Origin: Rhodoferax sp.
GTDB taxonomy: Bacteria; Pseudomonadota; Gammaproteobacteria; Burkholderiales; Burkholderiaceae_C
DNA: 38,835 nt
Direction of reading: 5' to 3'
Assembly: GCF_010365055.1 (NCBI RefSeq)
Contig: NZ_JAAFHA010000030.1
Span: forward strand, 1 to 38,835
Positions 17,026 to 25,193 of this stretch are shown here, piece by piece. Below the pieces are notes generated by a model. It had not been told where the DNA came from, ran no database searches, and worked only from the letters and a program-made list of their open reading frames with translations. A program made the position numbers and the translations under genes. How positions within the stretch are numbered: the stretch's first letter is position 1; each line of letters starts with the position of its first letter.

Positions 17026-17091
17026 TATAAAAATGGCTGCTAGCCCACGTATTTATTGGGTTAGCAGCTATTTTATTTATAGCAATTAAGG
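17026..17091 (+). repeat. Dispersed AT-rich intergenic repeat, copy D
   Basis: The best-preserved copy: AAAAATGGCTGC, TAGCCCACGTATTTATTG, GGTTAGCAGCTATT, then TTATTTATAGCAATTAAG. It contains a near-perfect inverted repeat (12-base arms, 17036-17047 and 17057-17068) and overlaps the ccmI stop codon. Confidence 0.7.
17029..17068 (-). terminator. Probable intrinsic terminator of the ccm operon, formed by repeat copy D
   Basis: On the minus strand GCTGCTAACCCA-ATAAATACG-TGGGCTAGCAGC (12-bp stem with a single mismatch, 9-base loop) is followed by CATTTTTAT. It begins 17 bases past the ccmI stop. Confidence 0.7.
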
Positions 17092-18486
17092 TTTAGCCTG
17101 CAGGCCCAGTCCGCCTTTGGCTCGTGCGTCGGCGATTTCCGCTTGGACCTGTTTCGCGTCATTTGAACCGGGCGCCAGTACGGTGAGCACTTTTTCCCAG
17201 TGGGCCACGGCTTGGGCATAGTCGGCGCGCCGGTAAGCGGCGGTGCCAGCCATCATCAAAGCGGTTGGGTGATTTGGGTCCAGTGCCAGTGCCTTGTTCA
17301 CCAAAGTCAGCGTGCGGCCTTCAATCTTGTTGTCAGCACGCATGGCCAACACATCGGCGTACTGGGTCAGCAGGTCTGGGTTGCCATCAACCAGTTTGCC
17401 GGCCTTGGCATATGCTTGCTCCGCCTCGGCCAGGCGCCCCTGCGTCTTGTACGCACGCGCCAGTCGGGCCCAACCCGTCAGGTCATCCGGGTTGGTCTTG
17501 AGACGCTCGGCCAAGCGATCCACCATCTGATTGACCATCTCCGGGGTCGTGGCCGCCGCTGCCGCAGGGTCGACCGGTGGCAACTTGCCAGCTTCCGCGG
17601 CGTCACGCGTCATCGGGGCAACCGGTGACGTGCTCGTTCTGGGTCCGCCGGGCAGCGCTCCCTTGGCGCGGGCATCGGCAATGTCGGTCTCAACTTGCTG
17701 CGCATCAGGCGAGCCCGGCTCCAGCAGCGCCAGCAAGGTCTCCCAGTACGTCACCGCGCCTATGTAGTCGGCGCGGCGGTAGGCCGCTACGCCGGCCATC
17801 ATCAGGCCCATCGGGTGTTGCGGGTCAATGCGCAAGGCCTTGTTGATGAGCTCCAGCGACTTGCCTTCGATGTTGTTGTTGGCGCGCACAGCCAGCAGGT
17901 CGGCGTAGTCCACCATCAAATCCGGTTCGGTGTTGATCAAGTCGCCGGCTTTGATAAAGGCTTGCTCGGCCTCGGCAAAACGACCCATCACCTTGTAAGA
18001 GCGCGCCAGCATGGCCCAGCCCGTGGGGTTGTCGGGGTTGGCTCTGAGGCGGGCGGCCAGGCTGTCGACCATTTTCATCGCCTGATCTTCGTTGGCTTTG
18101 TGCGCGGCCACCGGGTCAATCGCGGCTGGCGTGCCCAGCCACCAGTACATACCGGCGGCGCCGAGCGGCATCAGCAACGCAATCACGGCGGCGGTCAGTC
18201 GAGCGCTCCAGAAGCTGGTGTCACTGGTCGCGTGAACCGCCGCCGGCTCTTCGGTGTCGTCCAGCAGGCGCAGCTGCAATTCGTCACGGGTGGCTTCACA
18301 GTCGGCCGCACTGATGACGCCGCGCGCCAGGTCGCGCTCCAGCGTGTCGAGTTGGTCGCGGTAAATGGAAGCGTTCAGGCGCTGGCTCGATACACCCGCC
18401 GACGGCGCCGGACGCAGCAGGGGACGCACGATCCAGGCCATTACCAGCAGTGTCAACACCACTGCGATTGCAATAAAAACGGTCAT
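17086..18486 (-). CDS. ccmI: c-type cytochrome biogenesis protein CcmI with duplicated TPR unit
   Basis: 466 residues. Two N-terminal transmembrane helices (about residues 3-25 and 92-117) flank a cytoplasmic loop with the CcmI hallmark NASIYRDQLDTLERDLARG. The periplasmic part carries tetratricopeptide repeats. It is built from two similar blocks, about residues 138-276 and 317-459. Both contain RLAEAEQAYAKAG-type helices, YADLLAVRA or YADVLAMRA, the GxxxLxLxNKAL helix, LMMAGVAAYRRADY and an IADARAKG end. CcmI holds apocytochrome c through its C terminus and delivers it to CcmF/CcmH. It is the last gene of the ccm operon; its ATG overlaps the ccmH stop as ATGA, and a repeat-derived terminator follows. 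Confidence 0.95.
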   Translation of the reverse strand: MTVFIAIAVVLTLLVMAWIVRPLLRPAPSAGVSSQRLNASIYRDQLDTLERDLARGVISAADCEATRDELQLRLLDDTEEPAAVHATSDTSFWSARLTAAVIALLMPLGAAGMYWWLGTPAAIDPVAAHKANEDQAMKMVDSLAARLRANPDNPTGWAMLARSYKVMGRFAEAEQAFIKAGDLINTEPDLMVDYADLLAVRANNNIEGKSLELINKALRIDPQHPMGLMMAGVAAYRRADYIGAVTYWETLLALLEPGSPDAQQVETDIADARAKGALPGGPRTSTSPVAPMTRDAAEAGKLPPVDPAAAAATTPEMVNQMVDRLAERLKTNPDDLTGWARLARAYKTQGRLAEAEQAYAKAGKLVDGNPDLLTQYADVLAMRADNKIEGRTLTLVNKALALDPNHPTALMMAGTAAYRRADYAQAVAHWEKVLTVLAPGSNDAKQVQAEIADARAKGGLGLQAKP

Positions 18487-18950
18487 GAGGGAGTTTCCGA
18501 ATCTTTGAGAAGAGACTGTGCTTTTTTGCGTTGAGCGGCGTCCAGAGCCGGCGCGTCAGCGCTGCGCTGGTTGCGGCGCACCATGCGCACCAGCATGAAA
18601 ATGGCGCCGATAAGCAGCAGAAAGGGACCAAACCAGAGCAGCCAGGTGACGGGTTTGACCGGCGGCCGGTAACGCACAAAATCACCGTAGCGGCTGACCA
18701 TGTACTCCATGATTTCGGCGTCGGTCTTGTTGGCTTTGATGAGGGTTCGCAGTTCACGGCGCAAGTCGAGCGCCAGATCGGCGCGCGAGCCCGCCAGCGA
18801 CTCGTTCTGGCAGACCAGGCAGCGCAGCTCTTCGGAAATAGCGATCATGCGCTGCTCCACCACCGGGTCTTCCGCCAACAACGGGGCTTCAGCGGCATAG
18901 GATGAAAGTGCGCATTGCAGCGCCAGGATAAGTGCCAGCCAATATTTCAT
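18483..18950 (-). CDS. ccmH: Cytochrome c maturation thiol oxidoreductase CcmH
   Basis: 155 residues from the ATG at 18950, which overlaps the ccmG stop as ATGA. The signal peptide is MKYWLALILALQCALSSYAA. The active site LRCLVCQNESLAGS carries the LRCxxCQ motif that reduces the heme-binding cysteines of apocytochrome c. Family sequence continues with ADLALDLRRELR and YGDFVRYRPPV, then one membrane helix (VTWLLWFGPFLLLIGAIFML) and a basic tail. It is a short CcmH (the CycL type), with CcmI as a separate protein, unlike the fused E. coli CcmH. Confidence 0.96.
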   Translation of the reverse strand: MKYWLALILALQCALSSYAAEAPLLAEDPVVEQRMIAISEELRCLVCQNESLAGSRADLALDLRRELRTLIKANKTDAEIMEYMVSRYGDFVRYRPPVKPVTWLLWFGPFLLLIGAIFMLVRMVRRNQRSADAPALDAAQRKKAQSLLKDSETPS

Positions 18951-19471
18951 TTTTGCAGTTCCCGGATCAAGGGCACGATCTTGTCGCGCAAGGCTTCTTC
19001 CGTCACGGGGCCGATCTGCTTGTAGCGGATGACACCGGCTTTGTCGATCAGGAAGCTCTCGGGTACGCCGTAGACGCCGAAGTCGATGCCAATGCGGCCG
19101 TCCTGGTCGGTGATGGCGTGGTCGTACGGGTCGCCAAAGCGCGCCAGCCATTTCAGGCCATCCGCGTCTTTATCCTTGTAGTCCAGACCGATGATCGGTA
19201 TCGTCTTGGTTTTGGCAAATTCCATCAGGATCGGGTGCTCCTGCCGGCAGGCGACGCACCAGGAGGCCCAGGTATTGAGCAGCCAGACCTGGCCCAGCAT
19301 GTCTTTGGCGGAAAATTGCTGGCTCGGCTCATGCAGCTTGGGTGCGGTGAATATCGGCGCGGGCTTGCCGATCAGCGGCGACGGAATCTCATGCGGGTCG
19401 CGTGTCAGGCCAATGGCCAGAAAGATCACCAGGACAATAAAAAGCCCGAGCGGAATCAACGTCTTCTTCAT
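18947..19471 (-). CDS. ccmG: Thiol:disulfide interchange protein CcmG (DsbE)
   Basis: A 174-residue membrane-anchored thioredoxin-like protein. An N-terminal helix (KTLIPLGLFIVLVIFLAIGL) is followed by the redox site WASWCVACRQEHP (C72 and C75) and the cis-proline region GVYGVPESFLID. The acidic GVYGVPE segment and central insert are typical of CcmG. It keeps CcmH or apocytochrome c thiols reduced in the periplasm, receiving electrons from DsbD/CcdA. It overlaps ccmF and ccmH by 4 bases each. Confidence 0.96.
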   Translation of the reverse strand: MKKTLIPLGLFIVLVIFLAIGLTRDPHEIPSPLIGKPAPIFTAPKLHEPSQQFSAKDMLGQVWLLNTWASWCVACRQEHPILMEFAKTKTIPIIGLDYKDKDADGLKWLARFGDPYDHAITDQDGRIGIDFGVYGVPESFLIDKAGVIRYKQIGPVTEEALRDKIVPLIRELQK

Positions 19472-21441
19472 GCGGCAACGCCCTTGATTTTTGCATTGAG
19501 CGCCGCTGCGCTGGCGGTGACCTTGCGGCGATAGCGCCGGTCGAGCGCGGCCATACCACCGCCCAAGGCCATCATCAGGCTGCCGAGCCAGATCCAGACG
19601 ATAAAGGGCTTGTGGTAGACCCTCATCGCCCAGGCGGGCTTGTCGCCGCCTTCGAGGCGCTCGCCCAGCGATACATAGACATCACGGAACAGATTGCTGT
19701 CAATCGCGGTTTCCGTCATGGGCATGGTGGAGGAGAAATACGTGCGCTTCTCCGGGTGCAGGGTCTTGAGGACCTTGCCGTCACGGATCAATTCCACATC
19801 GCCGCGGTCGGCGTTGTAATTGGGCCCCGGCACCTCACGGATACCGGTCAGGCGAAAGGTGTAATTTGCCACTTCGACCGTGTCGCCCACGACCATGCGA
19901 ACGTCTTTCTCGGTCTCGTAACCCTTGACCATGGTGACACCAACCACAAACACCGCAATGCCGATGTGTGCCATGTGCATGCCCCAGAACGAGATCGGCG
20001 TGGATTTCCAGTTGACGGTGTCCTTGAGCTGACGGTAGATTTGTTGCGCGGAGCCCAACACAATCCAGAACACCAGCGTCAGACTGAGCGCGACCAGGGG
20101 TGACCAGGCACCGGCCAGAAACGGGGCACTGCAGCCCAGCAGCACGGAAAGAATGGCAACCGGGCGCAACTTCTTGGACAGTTCCGCCACGCTGTCATTC
20201 TTCCAGCGCGCATAGGAGCCGAGCACCATGAAAAACAGCACCGGCAGCATCAGCGGCGCAAACACCGAGTTGAAGTACGGCGGCCCGACCGACAGCTTGC
20301 CCAGGTTGAGCGCGTCCACAATCAGCGGGTACAGGGTGCCCAGCAGCACAGCCGCGGCGGCGGTGGTCAGCAGCACGTTGTTGACCAGCAAAAAGGTCTC
20401 ACGCGATACCAGCGCAAAGGCACCGCCAGAGCGCACCTTGCTGGCGCGCATGGCAAACAAGGTCAGCGAACCACCGACGACAACGGACAGGAACAAAAGG
20501 ATAAAGACGCCGCGCTTGGGGTCGGTGGCAAAGGCATGGACCGAGGTCAGCACCCCGGAGCGCACCAGGAAAGTGCCCAGCAGGCTCAAGGAAAACGCGG
20601 TGATGGCCAGGATGATGGTCCAGTTGCGAAACAGACCGCGCTTTTCTGTCACTGCCAACGAGTGGATCAGCGCGGTGCCGACCAGCCAGGGCAGGAAGGA
20701 GGCGTTTTCGACCGGATCCCAAAACCACCAGCCGCCCCAACCCAGTTCGTAATAAGCCCACCAGGAGCCCATCGCAATGCCGATCGTCAGGCAAATCCAG
20801 GCGGCGGTGGCCCAGGGGCGCGACCAGCGGGCCCAGGCGGCGTCCAGCCGGCCGTTGAGCAGTGCGGCGATGGCAAAGGCAAAGGGCACCGCCATGCCGA
20901 CGTATCCCATGTACAGCATGGGGGGGTGAAACACCAGGCCCGGGTCTTGCAGGAGCGGATTGAGGTCTTTGCCGTCAGCGGGTATGTCGCTCAAGCGCAA
21001 GAAAGGGTTGGAGGTGATCAACATGAACAGCAGGAAGCCGACCGCCACCAGGGCCAGCACACCCAGCACCCTTGACACCATCACCTCGGGCAATTGACGG
21101 GAAAAAAACGACACCGCCATCATCCAGGTACAGAGCATCATCAGCCACAGCAGCAGCGAGCCTTCGTGCCCGCCCCAGACGCCGGCAATGCGGTAGATAT
21201 CGGGCAATTTCGAGTTGGAATGCTGCGCCACATAAGAGACGGAGAAGTCATTGGTGAAGAAAGCGTAGGTCAGACAGCCAAAGGAGATGGCCGTCAACAG
21301 CCACAGCGCCTGCGCACCGGGCCGTGCCAACGCCATCCAGTCGCCGCGCCCCTGCTGGCCACCGACAACACTCAGAACACCCAGCGCCAGCGCCACAAAC
21401 AGCGCCAGGATCAGAGAAAAATGACCAATTTCAGGAATCAT
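19468..21441 (-). CDS. ccmF: Heme lyase CcmF
   Basis: A 657-residue integral membrane protein with about 15 helices. The WWD heme-handling motif is at WGGWWFWDPVENASFLPW, with flanking conserved His residues (VWGGHEGSLLLW and GMHMAHIGIAVFV). The periplasmic C-terminal domain contains DRGDVELIRDGKV and LHPEKRTYFSS. It takes heme from CcmE and catalyses thioether bond formation to CxxCH cysteines. The length matches the family. It ends 4 bases inside ccmG and follows ccmE after 10 bases. Confidence 0.98.
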   Translation of the reverse strand: MIPEIGHFSLILALFVALALGVLSVVGGQQGRGDWMALARPGAQALWLLTAISFGCLTYAFFTNDFSVSYVAQHSNSKLPDIYRIAGVWGGHEGSLLLWLMMLCTWMMAVSFFSRQLPEVMVSRVLGVLALVAVGFLLFMLITSNPFLRLSDIPADGKDLNPLLQDPGLVFHPPMLYMGYVGMAVPFAFAIAALLNGRLDAAWARWSRPWATAAWICLTIGIAMGSWWAYYELGWGGWWFWDPVENASFLPWLVGTALIHSLAVTEKRGLFRNWTIILAITAFSLSLLGTFLVRSGVLTSVHAFATDPKRGVFILLFLSVVVGGSLTLFAMRASKVRSGGAFALVSRETFLLVNNVLLTTAAAAVLLGTLYPLIVDALNLGKLSVGPPYFNSVFAPLMLPVLFFMVLGSYARWKNDSVAELSKKLRPVAILSVLLGCSAPFLAGAWSPLVALSLTLVFWIVLGSAQQIYRQLKDTVNWKSTPISFWGMHMAHIGIAVFVVGVTMVKGYETEKDVRMVVGDTVEVANYTFRLTGIREVPGPNYNADRGDVELIRDGKVLKTLHPEKRTYFSSTMPMTETAIDSNLFRDVYVSLGERLEGGDKPAWAMRVYHKPFIVWIWLGSLMMALGGGMAALDRRYRRKVTASAAALNAKIKGVAA

Positions 21442-21451
21442 GGTGAGCCTC

Positions 21452-21895
21452 TTATTTCAGCGTTTTTGCAGCTTTTTGGATTTCGGCCTGGTCCATGGCG
21501 TGCTGGGCCTCAGGCGGCATGTAGTTTTCATCATGCTTGGCCAGCACCTCGGTGGCAGTGAACTTGCCATTGGCATCGAGTTTGCCTTGGGCCACCACGC
21601 CTTTGCCCTCCTTGAACAGGTCCGGCAGGATGCCGGTGTAGGACACGGGGATTTCCTTGGCGGTATCGGTCACGACAAAGGCGACGGTCAGGTTGTCGCG
21701 CTTGACGGTGCCTTCCTTGACCAATCCGCCGATACGGAAGGTGCGTTCCTTGGGCGCCTCGCCGGCCGCCACCTGGGTCGGAGAAAAGAAGAAAACGAGG
21801 TTGCTCTGGAAGGCATTGAGGACCAGGTAGGCCGCCAGGCCCAAAGTGGCCAAACCGCCCGCAATGATGGCGGCCCGCTTGTGACGAGGTTTCAT
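21452..21895 (-). CDS. ccmE: Periplasmic heme chaperone CcmE
   Basis: 147 residues. The N-terminal membrane anchor reads [19 protein letters not shown]. The OB-fold contains [14 protein letters not shown] and [21 protein letters not shown]. The heme attachment site is [12 protein letters not shown], where H121 is the covalent heme ligand and Y125 the conserved tyrosine. It receives heme from CcmABCD and carries it to CcmF. The start overlaps the ccmD stop as ATGA. Confidence 0.97.
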   Translation of the reverse strand: MKPRHKRAAIIAGGLATLGLAAYLVLNAFQSNLVFFFSPTQVAAGEAPKERTFRIGGLVKEGTVKRDNLTVAFVVTDTAKEIPVSYTGILPDLFKEGKGVVAQGKLDANGKFTATEVLAKHDENYMPPEAQHAMDQAEIQKAAKTLK

Positions 21896-22071
21896 GAAGA
21901 GACTCCTTCGGAAAGTAATTCGGTGCGCAGATTGCGCAGAAGTTCCTGCCGCTGGCGGCGAATCTGCAACGATTCAATCAGCATCACGGCGGCCGTGACG
22001 CCGAAACTGCCCCAGACATAGAGGGCGTAGCCGCCCATGGCGAAAAATTCGGAAACGCTATTCCACTGCAT
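21892..22071 (-). CDS. ccmD: Heme exporter protein CcmD
   Basis: 59 residues from the ATG at 22071; nine upstream codons in frame are not needed. It has the CcmD pattern: [20 protein letters not shown], a single transmembrane helix, then a basic cytoplasmic stretch ([12 protein letters not shown]). It stabilises the CcmABC-CcmE complex during heme loading and release. The start overlaps the ccmC end by 14 bases. Confidence 0.93.
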   Translation of the reverse strand: MQWNSVSEFFAMGGYALYVWGSFGVTAAVMLIESLQIRRQRQELLRNLRTELLSEGVSS

Positions 22072-22798
22072 GTTTGACCCACTCCGTATGACGTTCACGA
22101 TCGAGAATGATGTTGCGCACGCGTGCCAGCGTCACCGCAATGGTGTACATCCAGAACGCGACGACCATGATCAGCATGCCGGCGAGCATGGTGCTGGCCA
22201 TCGTCGGCGACTTGGTTAAAGACACCGAAGCCCCTTGGTGCAGGGTGTTCCACCACTTGACTGAAAAATAGATGATGGGGACATTCACCACGCCGACCAG
22301 CGCCAGCACGGCGCAGGCTTTGTCGGCGCGGCGTGGGTCGTCAATGCTCGATTGCAGCGCCAGAAACCCCAGGTACAAAAACAACAGGATCAACTCCGAT
22401 GTCAGGCGGGCATCCCAGACCCACCAGGCGCCCCACATCGGCTTGCCCCACAAGGACCCGGTGATCAGTGAGAGAAACGCAAACAGGGCGCCAGTGGGCG
22501 CCAGCGCCGAGGCCATCATGCCCGACAACCGGGTGTTGAACGCCAGGCCAAAACCAGCCCAGGCCGCCATCACCAGGTAGATGAACATCGACATCTGCGA
22601 CGCGGGCACGTGCACAAAAATAATGCGGTAGCCTTGCCCTTGTTGCGCGTCGGTCGGGGCGACAAAAAACGAAATCCACAAGCCGACGGCCAGCAGCACC
22701 GTGGCCAGGGCCGTGAACCAGGGCCACATGCGCCCGGCCAGCACATAAAAGTTTTGCGGAGAAGAAAACTTGAACCAGTGAATCACGCGGGTATTCAT
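22058..22798 (-). CDS. ccmC: Heme exporter protein CcmC
   Basis: 246 residues from the ATG at 22798, which overlaps the ccmB stop as ATGA; a much longer upstream open frame is only the shadow of ccmB. It has six helices and the WWD motif at WGAWWVWDARLTSELILL. Conserved His residues lie in FVHVPASQMSMF and NTLHQGASVS. It transfers heme to CcmE in the periplasm. The length is typical of the family (about 245). Confidence 0.97.
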   Translation of the reverse strand: MNTRVIHWFKFSSPQNFYVLAGRMWPWFTALATVLLAVGLWISFFVAPTDAQQGQGYRIIFVHVPASQMSMFIYLVMAAWAGFGLAFNTRLSGMMASALAPTGALFAFLSLITGSLWGKPMWGAWWVWDARLTSELILLFLYLGFLALQSSIDDPRRADKACAVLALVGVVNVPIIYFSVKWWNTLHQGASVSLTKSPTMASTMLAGMLIMVVAFWMYTIAVTLARVRNIILDRERHTEWVKHAVE

Positions 22799-23478
22799 TC
22801 CAAAGAAATCCTCAGGGCAGTGGTGGTGGCCAATGGCGCAAAAAATATTGACAGCACCAGCAGGGCTGCCAGCAGTGACAGGTGGCCGCCCATGCCCAGG
22901 CCGGCAGCGTCGGCCTCTACCGCGCCGGCGCCAAAAATCAGCACCGGAATGTAGAGGGGCAAGATTAACAGCGACAGCAATACCCCTGCACCGCGCACGC
23001 CCAAGGTCAGGGCCGCGCCGATGCTGCCAATCAGGCTCAAGGTGGGGGTGCCCAGCAGCAGGGTCAGCATCAAGATGCCCAGCGCGCGCCCCTCCAGACC
23101 GAACTGCAAGCCCAGCACTGGCGCCATCAGCACCAGCGGCAGGCCGGACAGCAAGAAGTGCGACAGCGCTTTGGCCAGCACCAGCAGACCGAGCGGCGTG
23201 CTGGACAGCGCCATCTGCTCGAGCGAGCCGTCGGCGTAATCGGTGGCAAACAAACGCTGCAGCGACAGCATGGCCGCGAGCAAGGCACTGACCCACAGGA
23301 CACCGGGGGCCATACGCAACAAGAGCGCAGATTCGGGCCCGACGCCGAGCGGGAACAGGCTGGCAATCACGACGAAAAACACCAGCGGTGTCAGCACCTC
23401 GCCCTTTTGCCGCAGCGCCAGCGAGACTTCGCGCCGCAGCACCGCCAGCAGGACCGAGCCCAGTCCCAGCTTCTTCAT
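22795..23478 (-). CDS. ccmB: Heme ABC transporter permease CcmB
   Basis: A 227-residue membrane protein with about six helices. Family sequence near the N terminus includes REVSLALRQKGEVLTPLVFF, later DYADGSLEQMALSSTPLGLL and LPLYIPVLIFGAGA. It pairs with the CcmA ATPase; together they drive release of holo-CcmE from CcmC. The start overlaps the ccmA stop by 4 bases. Confidence 0.96.
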   Translation of the reverse strand: MKKLGLGSVLLAVLRREVSLALRQKGEVLTPLVFFVVIASLFPLGVGPESALLLRMAPGVLWVSALLAAMLSLQRLFATDYADGSLEQMALSSTPLGLLVLAKALSHFLLSGLPLVLMAPVLGLQFGLEGRALGILMLTLLLGTPTLSLIGSIGAALTLGVRGAGVLLSLLILPLYIPVLIFGAGAVEADAAGLGMGGHLSLLAALLVLSIFFAPLATTTALRISLE

Positions 23479-24107
23479 GCGTGCAACTCCAGCATTTGCG
23501 CCGGGATGGTGCCGATGTCCACCTGCTGGTGGCTGGTCAGAACGGCCAGGCCGCCTTGGGTCAAATGCGCCGCAATCAAGTCGGCCAGCATGCGAACGCC
23601 GGCCTCGTCCATCGCCACAAAGGGCTCATCGAGCACCCACAAGCGGGCCGGGCTCAAGGCCAGCCGCGACAGCGCGACCCGCCGCTTCTGGCCTTGCGAC
23701 AGATGCCGCACCAAATGGCGTTCGCGCCCGGGGACGCCAAATTGCGCCAGGACCGCCCGGGTTTGTGCCGCATCCGGCGCCAGGCCGCCCAGAGCCGCGG
23801 TAAATGCCAGATTTTCCTGGACGGTCATCGATTCTTGCAGGGCGTTGAGGTGACCCAGGTAGCAGAGGTCTTGCCGGTACGCATCGGCTTGGGCATGAAT
23901 GGGGGTGCCGTTCCAGCAGATGTCGCCGGCTTCGATCGGTGCCAAACCGCACACCATGCGCAGCAGGCTGGTTTTGCCGACGCCGTTGGCACCGGCCACA
24001 TACAGCCAGCGCCCGGCTTCGAGTACGCAATCCACATTTTGAAAGAGTTGACGCCCACCCCGGTTGCAGCCGAGCTTGGAAAAGGACAGTGTCGATGCGG
24101 GTTTCAA
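23475..24107 (-). CDS. ccmA: Heme ABC transporter ATP-binding protein CcmA
   Basis: 210 residues. The Walker A is GANGVGKTS, the ABC signature LSQGQKRRVALSRL, and the Walker B LWVLDEPFVAMDEAG, followed by the H-loop TSHQQVD. It is the cytoplasmic ATPase of CcmAB and the first gene of the operon. The start codon is a TTG at 24107, giving only a few residues before the first family strand (TLSFSKLGCNR). No ATG is available and the ribosome site is poor, so translation may be weak or controlled. A foldable leader lies just upstream (24127-24171). Confidence 0.95.
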   Translation of the reverse strand: MKPASTLSFSKLGCNRGGRQLFQNVDCVLEAGRWLYVAGANGVGKTSLLRMVCGLAPIEAGDICWNGTPIHAQADAYRQDLCYLGHLNALQESMTVQENLAFTAALGGLAPDAAQTRAVLAQFGVPGRERHLVRHLSQGQKRRVALSRLALSPARLWVLDEPFVAMDEAGVRMLADLIAAHLTQGGLAVLTSHQQVDIGTIPAQMLELHA

Positions 24108-24126
24108 ATCGTGGTTCTGGGAGAAG

Positions 24127-24171
24127 AAGTAGGCGGATGTTACGTCACGCCAGAGGCATAAGTGCCTACTT
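24127..24171 (-). promoter_or_regulatory. Foldable leader upstream of ccmA
   Basis: On the minus strand AAGTAGGC and GCCTACTT are perfect 8-base complements separated by 29 bases. A local hairpin AGGCA-CTTA-TGCCT uses the same AGGC bases, so the two pairings exclude each other. The structure ends 20 bases before the TTG start. A regulatory role is inference. Confidence 0.3.
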
Positions 24172-24544
24172 ATAGAGCAGTAATCGGCCCTGAAAAAAGC
24201 GCTTCTTCGAGGGAAAAAATTGACTCGACCGGAAAATAAAGAAAAAGATATTGAGAAATTCTTTATAAAACTTTACGAAAAATAAGGACATTCGGTGGAC
24301 CAAACCGCGCAGATTTGATGAGCTGCCCCGATCCTCCCAACTTTGCGGGTGGGCTTCCGGCCCGGCGGCGGCGCATTCGGCGGCGCTGTATGAACAGGCC
24401 ATCGGTGGGCAGGGCGGCCTGAAAGGCCGGCGCGCTCAGGGCTAAATTGCGCCTAGATAGGCGTTTCCATCCGCAGTCTTGACCTTTGCGCAGCGTCTTC
24501 AGGCAGCAAGAGTAGAGTCGACGCAAAGTTGGCAGCTAATTTCA

Positions 24545-24561
24545 GCCGAATAGCATTCGGC
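24545..24561 (+). promoter_or_regulatory. Perfect 7-bp hairpin upstream of the cytochrome c gene
   Basis: GCCGAAT-AGC-ATTCGGC is an exact inverted repeat 57 bases before the ATG of the cytochrome gene. It could be an operator or a leader hairpin; there is no T-run, so it is not a terminator. Confidence 0.35.
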
Positions 24562-24618
24562 AGTGATCTCCAGTTTTTTGTTTTCAACCACCCTCTTCAA
24601 TCCAAAAGGAAGCACCAC

Positions 24619-25089
24619 ATGAAATTTAAAGTTCTAGGCATTTTGGCCTGCGCCACGATGGCGTTGCCCGCGCTCGCCGCGGACGTGACCTACCGCGCTG
24701 ACGTTCAACCCATTCTGAAAGCCCAGTGTGATGACTGCCACGGGGCCAAAGCGCCGACGCTCAAGGAATTCGGTTTGGCCAAGGAAAAATACACCAAAGA
24801 TGAGTCCGGCCCGCGTCTCAATACGTATGAAACAGTGCTTCAGCTGATTGCCTTTCCAGATGCGGGGGCCTTTATGCGTCGCCTCGACGATGGTAGCGGC
24901 AGTGCCGACAAGAAGCCAGGCAATATGTACCAGCATCTGGGTGAAACCGATGGACAGCGCGTCGCCAACCTGAAGGTGATCAAGGCCTGGGTGGGTGAAG
25001 GTGGCTGGAACGCCAATCGCTGGAAGGCAAAGGGCGATGTTCCTGCCATCACCAAAGAGCAACTTGACAAACTCCAATTGAAGTATTGA
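24619..25089 (+). CDS. Periplasmic monoheme cytochrome c
   Basis: 156 residues from the ATG at 24619, with the ribosome site AAAGGA. The signal peptide MKFKVLGILACATMALPALA is cleaved before ADVTY. One heme site CDDCH lies near residue 38 in DVQPILKAQCDDCHGAKAP, the usual context of PSD1-like and related soluble cytochromes. The rest of the protein (PRLNTYETVLQLIAFPDAG and NMYQHLGE) carries Met residues that could be the sixth ligand. It is exported by Sec and matured by the Ccm system encoded divergently beside it. The redox partner is unknown. It is a single-gene unit ending at a strong terminator. Confidence 0.9.
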   Translation: MKFKVLGILACATMALPALAADVTYRADVQPILKAQCDDCHGAKAPTLKEFGLAKEKYTKDESGPRLNTYETVLQLIAFPDAGAFMRRLDDGSGSADKKPGNMYQHLGETDGQRVANLKVIKAWVGEGGWNANRWKAKGDVPAITKEQLDKLQLKY

Positions 25090-25125
25090 GCCAGCCCATG
25101 GTGGTCCGGCCAGCCCGGACACTGC

Positions 25126-25157
25126 AAAAAAAGCCACTGCAAACCAGCGGCTTTTTT
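25126..25157. terminator. Bidirectional intrinsic terminator
   Basis: AAAAAAGCCACTG-CAAAC-CAGCGGCTTTTTT: a stem with one A-C mismatch, an A-run before it and a T-run after it. It ends transcription of the cytochrome gene from the left and of the glutathione transferase gene from the right. Confidence 0.85.
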
Positions 25158-25193
25158 ATGCCTGCCCAGGCGCGACTGAGGTGTCAGCGCAAG

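Larger units (their letters stand above)
16197..17085. other. Long gene-poor, partly AT-rich region between minC and ccmI
   Basis: 889 bases. From about 16200 to 16630 the sequence is clearly more AT-rich than its surroundings and holds several DnaA-box-like words (16465-16591). From about 16640 to 16990 it returns to GC-rich, and open frames of 67 and 99 codons on the plus strand and 82 on the minus strand can be read. None shows a recognisable domain or a good ribosome site, so none is called. Repeat copy D with a terminator-type hairpin closes the region next to ccmI. The minC promoter must lie in the left part. Confidence 0.6.
24108..24618. other. Intergenic region between ccmA and the cytochrome c gene
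   Basis: 511 bases with divergent transcription outward. Next to ccmA is a leader able to fold in two ways (24127-24171). A block at about 24195-24290 is AT-rich and includes TATAAA-like words usable as -10 elements on the minus strand. From 24300 to 24500 the sequence is GC-rich with a small hairpin CGCCTA-GA-TAGGCG (24450-24463). A perfect hairpin at 24545-24561 precedes the cytochrome gene. No coding sequence was recognised. Confidence 0.6.

Noticed and set aside
24108..24618. A known riboswitch class upstream of ccmA or the cytochrome gene
   Set aside because: No conserved core of any riboswitch I know could be found; only simple inverted repeats.
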